A DNA stretch of 64,000 nucleotides from Tanytarsus gracilentus (lineage: Eukaryota; Arthropoda; Insecta; Diptera; Chironomidae): the NCBI GenBank assembly GCA_038502055.1, contig JAXRKN010000037.1, positions 744,001-808,000 of the forward strand. The letters are read 5' to 3'. Both the position numbers and the translations under genes were made by a program. Numbering within the stretch: position 1 is the first letter of the stretch; each line of letters opens with the position of its first letter. Of the stretch, positions 34,501-47,200 are shown piece after piece. The notes beneath the pieces were generated by a model. The model did not search any database. It saw nothing but the letters and a program-made list of their open reading frames with translations, and was not told where the DNA came from.

Positions 34501-37500
34501 ACACACATCTCCACCCACGGTCAAAAGCACTGTAACGGACGCACGGTTGATGATCGTGGCGCGTAACAGTTTCATTTGAATAGAAATTCCTCATCAAGTC
34601 CCATTGTCATGTGACGAGAGGGCAAAGAATAAAGTAAAAAGAGATTTTCAAATGTTGATTTAGTTTAAAATAATTGAAAAATTAAATTATTAAAAAATTC
34701 CTTAACGTTATCAGCAATATATGATGCAATTAATTTTTACAAGAATTTTTATGACTCACTTGATATAATTTTTAAAGTCCCCCTTTCACGCGAAGAAATT
34801 AATTCTGTCGAATATTTTTGTGACAAGAGATGCTTAATAGTTAAATTATGCGACACAACAGCAGCAGCAACAGAACAAGAGAGAAGAAGAGCTAAAACAT
34901 TGTGCACACACATGTACTATGGGCATTATTTTTTCTGTATTCAGAGTTTTTCATTGTAAACTTTTTTTTCTGCTTCTCTCTGTTTATACACTTTATTTCG
35001 TTCTCATATCAGACGGGCGCAGAGTATTGTACACAGAGAACACACTCTGTAGTTTTTTTCTATGTTTCACATTTTCGAAGTTTCTGACTGCTTAGTTTAA
35101 CGACGATGTTGTACGAGTGCGCATGTTTCGGCGAGTTAGCTGTGCTCTCTTTTGATGTATAGATAGTTAACAGTCATTAAAAGTCGGCAAGTGGAGCTGC
35201 AATTAAAATATAAATTTGCATTTTTCCTCGAGGCAAAAGAATAAAAAATCGAGCTGTGTGTATACGAATGGTTTCAATCACGTTCGGTTATTTCCTATGT
35301 TATAGTCGTTGTGTGACCAAAAATTTAGTGATAAGAGAGCGAAAAAGTAATTAAAAAACAAAACACGACAGTGCGAAAATATAACCGTAAAATTGTTATT
35401 CAGTGAATTAATTTACATAAGTCCCCGATCGAAAGCTATCGAACCGAACACAGTTGTGTGTGAAAAAACAGTTTTTCCGCCAATTTTGAGGATTAATCTG
35501 GAGTTGAAAGGGGATTAAAATAAATAAAATCCCGCGAGCTGTCCACCGGTTTGCGTGTGCAACAATTTCCGATTTATCTGGAAAATTTTTATAAGTAAAT
35601 GAGGTAATCAGTGAAAATAAAAAATTTTAATTATCATCATACAGCTGAGCGAGTTTCTCGTATTGATACACTGAACGAAATTTTTAACTTATTGAAAAAA
35701 TCCAAAAAAATATTCAGAACATTTAAATTTAAATTTTTCTCGCAGTGATTCAATTATGGCTTTATCATATTGCTCATATCCGAAAGAGCGATTAATTGGA
35801 AATGCATTAACAAAATGCGATCGATGGCACATTGAGAGTGTAAACTCATAAATGCGGTGTGAAATAAAATGTATTTAATTACGTGACTCACACTCGCTAT
35901 CTCGTGTTTCCCCGCACGTGAGCATAAAACAAAAAAATATGTGGATTTTATTAAGGGTTGTGTGGATAATAAGGTGCGGCAGAAAGAGTATGAGGGAAAA
36001 AGTGAAACATTTTAATTAAAAAATTAACTTCCCTCATTTATTTTATTTTCATTAACTAGCTTGCGTTCGTTAAAAATTTTATGATGACCAACTCTATTCA
36101 AATATTTGTCGACTTACTAAAAGAGAATTTAAAATAAAAAGAAAAATGTGATAATAAGATCGTCCGAAGTGACATTAAACAAACTTTACTCATCTTCTCC
36201 GAGAAAATCCTCTTAAAATTTTTGAGCGGTATTTGAAGACATTTGTAAAGAGTTAAATAGAAATTTCTGACGATTTGAAATGAAAATTTAAATAAACTTC
36301 TTGTCATATTTTTAAATTAAATATTTGTTTACATATAATATTTCAATGTTAATTAACATTCTCAAGTTCCCATTATCACCCACCCAGAATCACCGAAAAT
36401 AATAAAAATGAAAGTTCTTTCACTCACTCGATGAGGTTTTAATTAATGTGTGCGCCGCAAGCGCATGATGTTACAATAAACGCTGAATAATTTGAAATAA
36501 CCTAAAACATATGGTTATTCCCTGTTTGTTTGCGTAAAAACCAGTCAATGCCATTTGTTGAATATTGCGTATAATATGATTCTAATTTTCCTCCTCATCA
36601 CACACACTTCCATCGCAATTTCCTCGAGCGCGATGTTAAAAAAATTGTTTTCTATTTAAATTTTCCCATGGAAAATATTTTTTAATTTCTCGCTGTCGAA
36701 AATAAAAAAAAGGCAATTTTGTCTCGAGTGCTTCTAAGCATCTCTGTTTTCACATATAAGTGATTTATGATTTTATTAGTGGAGATTTTTTTATAAGCCA
36801 TTCACTCTCTTCTTTCTGGCATCATACTCTCATAATCTCATATGATGATCATGAGTCTGGATACTTAACATTCTTTGCAAAATAAAGCTTGTGACTTTAC
36901 TAGAAGCAAAAAATATGTAAAGAGCAAAAGTGTGTTTTGTTTTGTTTTAAGACATCCGACAATGAGTCTCGGATGAATATTAAACGGTTGTCTGTCTTTG
37001 AAAATTCCGCGATTGTTTAATTAAATTAATCTCTCGCATTAAAACCAATAATTAAATGGCTTTTAATCGCATCATTCAAGCTAATATTGAAAAAATTCAT
37101 ATTATGAATGTGATGATTCGCTTTTGACCTTCCATCACTCATAATTAAAAAAAATGATGAATCCTCATCATGTGATTGCTGGGGTATCGGTTTAATTTAA
37201 TTGGTGATAGTCCAATAATTCTCAAGTGGAAATATTTAATATATAATAATTTAAAAAAAATTTATCGCTCAAAAATTAAAAAAAAAATCCTCTCAGATTT
37301 AAATTATGAAAATATGTTTTCTCGGAACTAAAAACTCTTAATATAAAAAATAATACAAAGTTGTCTAGCTCAAACATCGTTGCAGAAAATTTAAATAAAA
37401 TTATTTTTATTAAATCGAGAGATGGAAGCATGAAAGAAGATGCTTTTTCGAGTGAAAAAATGAGAATGTTGATGATACTTGTAGATCCGTTTATGTTTGT

Positions 37501-40500
37501 ACGAGCTTCTTCTTAAAACTCGTCATCATTCTAACAAATTTCACAATTGAACTTCGTCGAAAAAAAGCGAACGAATAAAGAAGATAAATTTATTCTCATA
37601 AATCCTCTGTGTATGCATCATCAAGATGTACACGATATTATAATTTTAATATAGCATTAAGAGATGAGTTCATTCCACTCACAACAATCTCGGTAATAAT
37701 AAGCCTCTTTCGAATTGAATTCCATTATTCGTTTATTGCTCGATGTCTTCAAAGAAAATTGATATATCGCAAAACAATTTAAAGTGTTGACTTTTGATTT
37801 TTCGCCTCCCCACAACAATAAATAAAAGTAATTGGATTATGAAATGAAATTTCATTGAGTCAATTAGGAAGAATTTTTAATGCAAATAGTTTAGAGAAGA
37901 AAAAGTAATTTTTTATATCTTTGATAGCCAGTAAATTGAAAATTAATGATGATTAATGATGGAAGATGAACCTCAAAATTTCTTTACTTGTGAGAGAGTA
38001 AAACAAGCTGCTACTGAAATTTTTCGGTAGCTAAAGTTTAATTGAATTAAAAGTGCTAAGATTTTATAACGGATAAAAATGCATTTAACAGTTTTTAAAA
38101 GCTATTAAATAAGAATTTCACTGTCCAAGTTCAAATGACAAATTTTAAACGGTAAATTCTTTAGGATATACACAAATAAATTTTCAACCTCTAAATATCT
38201 TTCGGCATCGTATAAAAATCAAAATTATGCGTTATCAGTAATTCCCCTTATAACTTCTCACACAAATTTATGCGATCACACGTCGCAATAGTAAATCAAG
38301 ATAATGGTGGTACTCCCTCAAAATCAAAATGTGACTCAATCGCTCTCTTAAAAATGATTTAATGCCTCTGCGTAAATCTAAAAAGAAGTCGCGTGCATGA
38401 ATGAAAAGCCTTAATTGATTCAAGAGAGTCGACGGCATGCTGGCATTTACTACGAAAATATTTTGACAGACTCTAAAGTGAATTGAATAGAATGGTACAG
38501 GGCGAGACGAAGATTTTTATAGACAATACAAAATCGTTCTTTCATTTCCGACTTCCTGCTTCCGCTTAGACCTTCCCCCTTACAGTTTTCACTTTCGACG
38601 ACATTTTTCTCGCATTTACAAAGTTAGTAATTTTTTTTATTTACTTTTCCCGCTTTTTTTTTCAAGGTGATAACTCAACTGAAAACGTCACTGATAAGAC
38701 ACATCATAATACTTCTCGTTGTTCGAGTCTGAGAAATTGTAAGTACAAAAAAATTTAAATTTACACTCACATGGGAAAATCACCTATTTTTTTGGGTGTT
38801 TCTCACAATTTTATTTTCACTCTTATCAGAAAGAGTTGACAAATTGAAAAAATATCTCTTTCGTCATGCACACACGAACATTTTTCATTTGACACATAAA
38901 TAATGACAATATGCAATTGAATGTTCCATTTTCCTCACTCGAATGAGCATGGTTCTGTCTGACAACAATTTAATCGTCATATGTGAGTTAATACATTCAG
39001 CGAATAGCGAGCAGAAAAAAGTGATTTATTTTTCAAGGGCAGAAATTAAAAAAAAATTATTAGACCGTTGTCAATTGCACACAAAAGTCGACATATCAAG
39101 CTACAACTGTGGTGGTCGAAAAAAACATTGTCATAAAGCATGTTAAAGGTGTTCATTGTTGAGCGATAAGTGATTGACAACAGTTGTGAGTTTTGACCTT
39201 TATATGTCATCCGGCATAATTTAAACACACGTCGAAAACTATTGAAGTTGACTGGAGTTTTTGTGGCTTCCACATTCTACACCTCGTCACAAAATTACAT
39301 CATCGAGATGAATATATGCGAATTATCGCTTGTCTTATTCCCGTTACACTCAAAAATTATTTTTAAATATTTATAAAACATTTTCACAACATTCCTATCC
39401 AACAACATCTTCTCAAATATATTTGATAATAGCGGAATATTTTTGTGCACACAAGCAATCATCATCAACTTTGTTAAGACAACAATATAGGAGATAATTA
39501 GGAATCGTATTAAGATTCACAAATTTTCATTTATTATTTTTTTGTCTCTCACTCATTCGCTCTTGCGTGTGGCTCATCTTGTTAGCAAATTGACAAAATT
39601 ATAATAAATACTTATAACTAGACTTGAGAGAGATGTGCATGAGAAGAATTTGCGAAGAGAATTTACGAATTAATGAAATGATGCTCATAAGTTGCTGACA
39701 TAGAGAATAATCGAGAACTAAGGAGATTGTTTTAGTGGGAGAGAAGTGCATGCTAATTTCCTTGCGATGATTTTGAGTGAATTTAAAATAATTTTATAAT
39801 CCAAAATAATATAAATTAAACTCAAAATTTATCATCACAAAAATATTTTGATAGAATAGCTTAAATTTTATTGTCTTTTGTCTGACAATCATTGAGGTAT
39901 AAAACTGATATTCAACATCATTTCGGAAATGCACATAAAAGTTAAAGTTAAATACTTCTCGCCCCATAACAATTTAGTATCACATGAAAATGTTATCGCT
40001 AGCAAGATAACAAGATTGTGCAGTAGGAAATTCTAGCTAGCTTCAAAGGCGTCAATTTGTTTACGTGCTTCACATTATCAATGTCTATTCGATATGACGT
40101 CTTCGTATCTTCCATCTATATGCCTCGTATAGTCTTCTTTTCACAGCTCAGTTGTGATTATAATCGTAGAGTTTATGACTTAAAGATATATAAAAAAAAT
40201 TTTAAGGGGAATTTATAAAAATGCGAGGCACAACGACGACGACTACTGCATTTTCTATGAGCCACTCGTCCGAACGGGCACGTTAGAATTATTTCCTTCC
40301 ACGAAATATGATTGCGAGTGAGTGAGTGTCGTGTGCTCAAATATAAACGCAGATTTGTATATTTTTAATATTATACACACGGCATTTTATAAGACTAACT
40401 AAATAATCAATTGGAAGCGACACATTTACACAGGAGAAAAAAAGTCATCCAATTGAGTGAAAAATATGTGAGAGAAGATTTTTTTTAAGTTTTTCATCTG

Positions 40501-43500
40501 AAAATTTCTTTTTGTGTATTTTTTTTGTTTTCTCTCTCTCAAATTTCTTCAGTCATTTTATGTAATTGAGGAAAAGCGGATGCAAAAAAGAAAGATTTCT
40601 AAATTTTCACTCAACTTCTCCGTCGCGGTGAATAAAATCGCACGACAGTGCTCGTCGAATGCCACGCAAAAATAAGCGAAAATTCTTCTTTGGCAAAAGT
40701 AAGAAAAGTAAATCGGCAAAATTAGAGAATCAAAATGTAACAACGGAGTTAGAAAATCAGCGGCAAAGTGACTCGGATGAAGAAGAAGATAACAATGCAG
40801 CGGAGAAGGGAGAAAGAGAAAAAGCGAAAAGTGGAAATTTGCAAAAGAGTGCCGTACATGCAAGCATTTCATCAGTTACTAATGACTCAGCGTCAGAATT
40901 AGGAGGCCAAATTGACGCGAACTCACAATTGTCGCTGGCGGAAGTTAATGCCTTTAAAATGGGCACCGCAACCTCGTCACGATGGCGAAGCGAGCCGATT
41001 TTAAATGTGCACGAAAAAGAAAATCGAAGAGCGACAATTACGCTCAAAATTATTCATTTTATTCCAAAAGCCGAAGTGAACGAAGGTGGCAAAGTAAGCA
41101 ACGAAGACACTCAAAAATTCTTGATTGATAACACGAGGTGCGTTAACGATGATGATGACGCTGATCATCATAAATCCACGACTATCAAAGACGACACAGT
41201 TATTAGTGAAGAGATAGCAGAACAAATTCAGCCGTCTCCTGTACTGCATGTCGACAAAGATTTTGCTTTTGGTGAGGTGCCAAAATTAGATCACGCCAAA
41301 GAGGAGAAACGAAGAAGATTGTTCAATGACAATTATCGGGTTGAGTCACCGAAACAGCATCAACAAGCGACATTGCAAAGTGAAGAGAATCGAAATAAAC
41401 GACGGCATGCAATGCTAATTCAGGAAATAAGTGAGAGCAGCTCATCGGAGGAGGTCAAACAATTTTTAGACGCTGAAGCAAGTGCACTCGAAATGAAGTC
41501 GGAAATCGTTGCGGTGACGCCAAAGATTTATCGTGTCGATTCACCGGAAAGTAGTTCCAACGACGAAGAGGTCAACAGGTGTAAGCAAAGTAGTTTAGTA
41601 CAAGAAATTTGTGAAAGTAGCTCTAATGAGAGTGTGAAAAATGAAATTTTAGCTTCACTACCAAAACAACCGTCATTGACGCCTACACGAACCTTTGAGC
41701 CGGGTAAAATTGTAACTCTTAAAATAATAAATATCAAAGAACTTCCGCCGGATAATTTGCCACCTCTGAAGACTCCAGCAAGTCCGGTAATGAAACATAA
41801 GCCAATTGAAAAGAAGCTCAATAAAGCTGAAGAGGCGATAATGGAAGCACTTTATGGTAATCCAAATCTCTTGCAAATACCAAACACTCCATTAGATGTG
41901 ATTTCGGAAGAGGGCAGTGATTGTAGTGATATTGAGAGGCATTCGAAAATAAATCACCCCGATATCGATGACGACGATGAAGTATTTCTTCCCTCGGTCA
42001 TCACAAAATCCGCTGAATCATCAAAATTCAAGAATCGTCGACGTGTAATGACAGCTAATGCACCACCAGTTGAGCAGCCGACAATGCTTATAAATACAAA
42101 GATTATCGAGGCAGAATCGAATGTTCTGGGAAGCTGTAAAACATGGGAAACAAACGAGCGTGATAGTGAGCTGCAAGCCGAACTTGTTTATCTCCCGTCC
42201 ACGTCAAGCAGCGCTACAGATCTTAGTGAACGAAGTGGCGACATAACTGACCCTGAAGATTCAAATACCTCCGAAGATACTGAAACTAATTCATTGCTCG
42301 AAAACATATCAGTGCCTTCATTGCACGATACAAACAATGTAAATATTTTGCAACAAGCTTGTGAACTCTATATTGATAGTGAACAAAATTATCTACCTCT
42401 TCCCGATATAATCGAAGAATCAGACGATCTTAGTCAGAAATCACTCGAATTAATTGAAAGTCAGCAACAAATAATTGAAGATGTAAATAAAGAGTTACAT
42501 CATCTTGTCAGCTATGATGTACATGTTGAAGTTGAAAAGAAGAATAAAAGAAGAGAAGAAAGCATGAACAAAGAGATTGAAGTGAGCTCACATGTGACAG
42601 AAACATTGAAAGAAGAAAACTTAAGAGAAGACGAAAATAAAGCACAAAAAATTGAGCCGAATGTTATCGTAAACGATAAAAAACTAACTACAACTACTGA
42701 TAACGAGCAAATTACACGACAAACATCTTCGAATAGTGGAACACCGACACAATTTAGGCGTAAATACTCTTCCGATTCATCATCGTCATCGGCAAACAGT
42801 CAGTGTACAATTATAAGACAAACGGTGCCCATCGATAATAGTTTTGGCGTGAATCCATTGCGGGATTTATGTGTGCAATCATTACAATCGGGCTTCGAGA
42901 CTAATCACAATAATCATCACGATATTATTGATGGCGGCGAAGCAAAAATTACTATTCAAAAGAAATTCAATAGCGTTTCACGCAACGCTCCCAACATACC
43001 AATTATTAATGAACTTGAAATGCATTACAACGATGATGCCGATGACCGCCGGAGTCGTGAGAATCAGCGAGATAAAGTCATAACTATCTTGCAAGTGCCT
43101 CCGGACATGAAGTCATCTTCCGAGTCGAATCAGGCGGGTGAGAAAACACGATGGTATGGTCTTCAATCTACACAAGTGCCGAATCTGATGCTAGCACTCT
43201 CGCCCATGCAAAAGGATTACATGGCATCAGCAGGAACAGATTCACAACAGGCGACGACAAGTGTCGATGTATTATTAGACATGCATAAGAAGTTTGTCGA
43301 GAGACGTGCGTATCATGAGAAGAGCGACGATGAAAATAGCGATACATCGCGGCTTGCAAAAGTTTTAAAGCAAGAGAATGAAAATCGTTCGGATGATAAC
43401 AATCGAACGGGTGATGATGATGATGATCATGGTGAAAAAGTTTATGATGTGGAAGTGAAAATAGCTCGTGACTCGCCCCGAAGAGCGTCGAACAGTGGGT

Positions 43501-45835
43501 TTGAGGTGAAGAGTTTCGAATTGGAGAATGAACTTAAACTTCTTGACATCGAACGTCAGGAGCTCGAAGAGGAATTGAAGAATCTTCAATCTCTCCAGCA
43601 TTTTAAACACGAAGAGTTTATTTTTACGAAGAAAAAACTCGAAGAAGATTTGCAGTCAGGGAGTAAAGTGGATGAGATATCTCAATCACAGTCAATGGAA
43701 CAAAAGTATGCAAATGATGACTTCAACGAGTTCATTAATTCCAATGAGCAATTGCATCAGGAAATTTACACGGAGTGGCAAGATAAAGTCTGTCAACGAA
43801 ATGAGCGAATATTGCAAAAAACTCTAAAAATAACGAACGTCAATGATGCGCCAGAATCATCATCGCATCATGATGATCACTCAGAGCGTGCGGCCAGTGA
43901 AAAGTACGTTCCACTTAGGGATGAGTTTATTAGTAAAGTGAAGGAGCGCCAAAAACGATTATCACTTCCCATCGACGACAGTCACAATTGGGATGCTAGC
44001 ACCGAGTCACTTCTTGACGATGAGAAAACTGGAATTAAAAAGAAGAAGAAAAAAGTTTATCATGTCGAGAGCACTAAAGAGAATTTTCCGGCACACTTTC
44101 GTGAATTTCTCGACTATTGCGAACAGGAAATTGCTCAAAGTAAAAACTCCGTCGAAAGTGGTAAGTCGATGAACAAACTTCAATTGCTCGGCTTGATTGG
44201 TGTTGCATCCTTATGCATTTGCGGATTTTTCATGTGGAAAAATTCATCAAAATTTACGCCCTAATTGTTTGACGAAATCCTTTTACCCCCATAAAAAATT
44301 GTTTTTGATGTTTTTAACTTTTTTTCATGTCACTGAATTTTTGAGCACTTCAAATTTTTTTTGTTAAGTTTTAAAGAGATTCGAATTTTATTTTACAAAA
44401 TAACCTCGAATGGTTTTTGATGAGCAATAAATTTCATCAAACCGCCACGTTTGAATTACTCAAAAACTCACGACATGTAATACTATCCTTGACTATATGA
44501 TGATACTTTTATTGATGTTGTTGCTGTGCGAGAGAGAAAAATATACAAAAATTCTAGCTGAAAAAAATTATAATGATGTGAACAAGTTTATTGTGTATCA
44601 AGCATTTTTTGTGAAAAAAAAATTGTGTTTTGCAACAATCGCATGTTACTGATGTTGAATGATAAAAATTGATTTTTTTGTGTAACCAAAAATGTTTACA
44701 AAAGTCAAATAAAGTAACAAACATATAATCGATGTTGTTTTTCTGTACAATCATTAACTCATTAAAAATTTAATAATTTAGTTTAAATATTTTTCGCTCA
44801 TCCAAAAAAGCAAACGCTCACTAACGAAAATTTGTTTTTAATTGCTTTCTAACCTCGTGCGATAATGATTACTCTTTTTTGGGAGGAAGCGTTTCCGAGG
44901 GACAAACAAACATTACCCTAAACTTTTACAAACTCCACAAAATTTTCTAAATTACCATTTGCTCTCGATGCACATTCTCAGGGGGGACATGAAAGAGATA
45001 TGGCAACGATTATTGCACACTCAAACTTTTCTCAGCTGAGAAAAACAAATATATAGAAAGAATTTTTGGTGGATATAAAAAATTTTCCATTAAAAATTTA
45101 GTTTGAAATTTTATCAATGCAGAGCCAAAATTCTATTAAAACTTTACACACTTGCTCTTAGCATATTTAAATAGAAAAACTCTCGTATTACACTTTACAT
45201 TTGCATTCGAATAGCTTTAAGAAAGGAATTTTGAATATGTGGAAAATTTCACACAAAACAAACATAAATTGTTCTATATATGCAAATACACAAATGCCTT
45301 GGGGAACAACATAAATCGCAAACATTTCAAAGATGTTTCCACAAACGCCGCCAGTCATGACACGACAATTTCATTCACAAACATCATCCAAGAAAATTCA
45401 TTTCAGTGCGACGTTGCATATGAAATATTTCATAAACATTTTCCATCATCATTCGCAGCGTCAAATCACATGGATAGCAGAAATTTCGTAAATTCTGAGA
45501 GCTATGCAAAGTTGCTGCGTGAAAAGAGCAAACGAGAGACGACAAAAATTTCGAAAGTGCAAACGAAAATAATTCAAGAGCAGCAGAGGATGCAACAACT
45601 GAAGCCATTATGTCCGAAAAAGCCAAAAAAGCTTGCCGAAAAATGGCTAAAAGAGAATCCTCAGAAGTCGGAAGAGACTAATGCCACTCGAAAGCGTCCT
45701 CCGTTGTCTCCAGTCGTCGAGAAGAAAAAGCTCTCGAATATGAGTCGCAAAAACAACGATAATGACCTCTTGAGTGAAATCGACAACTCATTGCCGGGTC
45801 CTGCAAAAGGCTTCTTGCATAAGAAGGGTAATTAA
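31538..45835 (+). CDS. Uncharacterised basic protein, three widely spaced exons
   Basis: Exons 31538-31958, 38667-38738 and 45459-45835 join perfectly in phase 1 at both junctions: GAA G|GTGAGA to cttttttttcaag|GT, then AAT T|GTAAGT to catcattcgcag|CG. The result is a 289-residue protein. Exon 1 carries a Cys pair (RCPNC), an acidic run, a KKKKKR basic patch (possible nuclear signal), LMPLAYLMLSVADNR and a Cys pair later (SCQPRVFCHGKKYK). Exon 2 is short and Ser/Thr-rich. Exon 3 has a long charged helix (YAKLLREKSKRETTKISKVQ), KPLCPKKPKKLAEKWLKENP and ends GPAKGFLHKKGN. No signal peptide or transmembrane segment; probably intracellular. I do not recognise the family. A same-strand gene sits inside intron 2. 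The polyadenylation signal AATAAA is at 45994-45999. Confidence 0.6.
31959..38666. other. First intron of the 289-residue gene, with an internal candidate promoter region
   Basis: A/T-rich, 6.7 kb. The only notable part is 35100-35603, described separately. An alternative acceptor at 32470-32471 (agttttttttcag) would add about 35 codons before a stop; I judge it less likely than the exon at 38667. Confidence 0.5.
35300..35603 (+). other. Candidate 5' UTR exon of the tail-anchored protein gene
   Basis: This stretch is visibly richer in G/C than the flanks and lacks long open frames. It ends in AATGAG|GTAATC (donor at 35604). The next good acceptor with a gene behind it is tttcttcag at 40552, 106 nt before the ATG at 40659. 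Splicing would create a short upstream ORF (ATG AGT CAT TTT ATG TAA) in the leader. The 5' boundary is a guess. Confidence 0.4.
38739..40552. other. Non-coding, intronic to the 289-residue gene
   Basis: A/T-rich with short frames near 38943-39273 that have no supporting features. Confidence 0.5.
40659..44264 (+). CDS. Large acidic, disordered tail-anchored protein (uncharacterised)
   Basis: One uninterrupted 1201-residue ORF; the exon probably starts at 40553 after the acceptor tttctctctctcaaatttcttcag. The N-terminus is strongly basic (MPRKNKRKFFFGKSKKSKSA). The bulk is low-complexity and Ser/Glu/Asp-rich. A motif L-[IV]-Q-E-I-[SC]-E-S-S-S is present twice (about residues 252 and 311), and a TLKII element also twice (about 127 and 350). 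A coiled coil spans about 950-997 (LLDIERQELEEELKNLQ), followed by a helical conserved-looking patch (EIYTEWQDKVCQRNERILQK). A single transmembrane helix lies at about 1174-1193 (LQLLGLIGVASLCICGFFMW) with only eight residues after it, so the protein is tail-anchored with its bulk cytosolic. It lacks the proline-rich luminal tail of KASH proteins. AATAAA follows at 44426-44431. Family not recognised. Confidence 0.85.
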   Translation: MPRKNKRKFFFGKSKKSKSAKLENQNVTTELENQRQSDSDEEEDNNAAEKGEREKAKSGNLQKSAVHASISSVTNDSASELGGQIDANSQLSLAEVNAFKMGTATSSRWRSEPILNVHEKENRRATITLKIIHFIPKAEVNEGGKVSNEDTQKFLIDNTRCVNDDDDADHHKSTTIKDDTVISEEIAEQIQPSPVLHVDKDFAFGEVPKLDHAKEEKRRRLFNDNYRVESPKQHQQATLQSEENRNKRRHAMLIQEISESSSSEEVKQFLDAEASALEMKSEIVAVTPKIYRVDSPESSSNDEEVNRCKQSSLVQEICESSSNESVKNEILASLPKQPSLTPTRTFEPGKIVTLKIINIKELPPDNLPPLKTPASPVMKHKPIEKKLNKAEEAIMEALYGNPNLLQIPNTPLDVISEEGSDCSDIERHSKINHPDIDDDDEVFLPSVITKSAESSKFKNRRRVMTANAPPVEQPTMLINTKIIEAESNVLGSCKTWETNERDSELQAELVYLPSTSSSATDLSERSGDITDPEDSNTSEDTETNSLLENISVPSLHDTNNVNILQQACELYIDSEQNYLPLPDIIEESDDLSQKSLELIESQQQIIEDVNKELHHLVSYDVHVEVEKKNKRREESMNKEIEVSSHVTETLKEENLREDENKAQKIEPNVIVNDKKLTTTTDNEQITRQTSSNSGTPTQFRRKYSSDSSSSSANSQCTIIRQTVPIDNSFGVNPLRDLCVQSLQSGFETNHNNHHDIIDGGEAKITIQKKFNSVSRNAPNIPIINELEMHYNDDADDRRSRENQRDKVITILQVPPDMKSSSESNQAGEKTRWYGLQSTQVPNLMLALSPMQKDYMASAGTDSQQATTSVDVLLDMHKKFVERRAYHEKSDDENSDTSRLAKVLKQENENRSDDNNRTGDDDDDHGEKVYDVEVKIARDSPRRASNSGFEVKSFELENELKLLDIERQELEEELKNLQSLQHFKHEEFIFTKKKLEEDLQSGSKVDEISQSQSMEQKYANDDFNEFINSNEQLHQEIYTEWQDKVCQRNERILQKTLKITNVNDAPESSSHHDDHSERAASEKYVPLRDEFISKVKERQKRLSLPIDDSHNWDASTESLLDDEKTGIKKKKKKVYHVESTKENFPAHFREFLDYCEQEIAQSKNSVESGKSMNKLQLLGLIGVASLCICGFFMWKNSSKFTP
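44426..44431 (+). terminator. Polyadenylation signal of the tail-anchored protein gene
   Basis: AATAAA 162 nt downstream of the TAA at 44262-44264. It lies inside intron 2 of the surrounding 289-residue gene, so the nested gene would need to terminate here. Confidence 0.55.
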
Positions 45836-45999
45836 GGCACCCCACTTCCTACTCCACTTGTGATATTGTTTACTTTTCCCAATCTTCTCCCGCATGTGAA
45901 TCCCTCGAGTGTTTTTATGTGGCACCACCGCAAAATCCATTGTCATGCAGATAAGAACATTTTTCATGCTCTTCTCGAAAATTTTCCTATTGAAATAAA

Positions 46000-47200
46000 T
46001 TACATTGTGCAGTGAAAACTTTCTCCTTCATCCAGCTGCAAAATGACACTTTTAATGCAGCTAAAATTTATATGATTCTGTTTCGATAATTTTTTACTTT
46101 CTGACATTCAAAGACATTGTCAATCCAGAGCATAAATTTTAATTAAGGAAATTTTCAAAAATTACTCAAAATTGCGTCTTAGAAAATTTAATTACAAAAA
46201 TGTGATCAATTAATAACATTTAACTCGTTTATAATTTCCTTCATCATAAAGAACTCCACACAAAGTAAATTCACATTTTGAAAGCCATTAATCGTCAAGC
46301 TGCAAGATCGACTAAAAAAATTTAAACGAGTTTTATTGACTGCAATATAAAATTCACATTAATAACCATAACGAAGTGTAAATCGTACATTTCTTGACCT
46401 ATATTTTTTACACACAAACTTCTCTCTCTCTTTTTTCGTGCAAGAGAAGAAAAATGAAAATTTTTAAGTCAAGTGAGAGGATGAGAAAAAAATGAAAAAC
46501 ATTTCACTTCACCCCGTGTTCGAAATAATCTTAAATATTCTAGTAGCGAAATAAAATTTTCTCCGTTGTTTATTTTACGGGGAAAAAACTGCACAAGATG
46601 TTTTTCTTCTCGTTTGTGGTCTACCTCACACATCAACCCATTAAAGCGCGAAACTGAGAATCATCACAACTTAGTCAAAAGTGATGTGACCGCATGTGCG
46701 AATATTGTCTCCAAAGATTTCTGATTGTCAAGCTCGCGCGAGAAAGCGATAAATAATTTTTTAAATTCGAGAGTAAATTATGACAAATTTCTTAACGATG
46801 AGAAGAAGAAGAAATTTTTTCACAACATGAAATCAAATAAATTGAGTCTAAAAATAGATCGCGACCGAAGAAAAAGAGGAAAATAATTATATACACAACG
46901 GCAGTAAAAGTCTCAGGTTTTTCATTCAGAGCGTGAATTTTATAAGTAAATGTTTGGTCTTTAAAATGTCCGGTGGTTTTTTAATTATCAAAAAAATTAA
47001 TATCAAGTTTAATATTTAGAAGTATTAAAATTCAACTTCTGTTGTTTTTTAAATTAATAATTAAACTGCGCTCCAACACCCTCAAAACACCACTTTTTCC
47101 TCCCATATAAATGTGTGAAAAACAATAACGATCCTCATGTACACATAACTAGTACTTACTCAATATATTGAGAGGAAAACTAATACAAATCGGATAAAAT
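46000..47200. other. Intergenic stretch upstream of CAP
   Basis: A/T-rich and without a recognisable exon. The 3' end passes into the less A/T-rich CAP leader region (about 47200-47840). Confidence 0.5.

Noticed and set aside
40558..43610. Minus-strand and second-frame ORFs over the 1201-residue gene
   Set aside because: Shadows of the long plus-strand frame.
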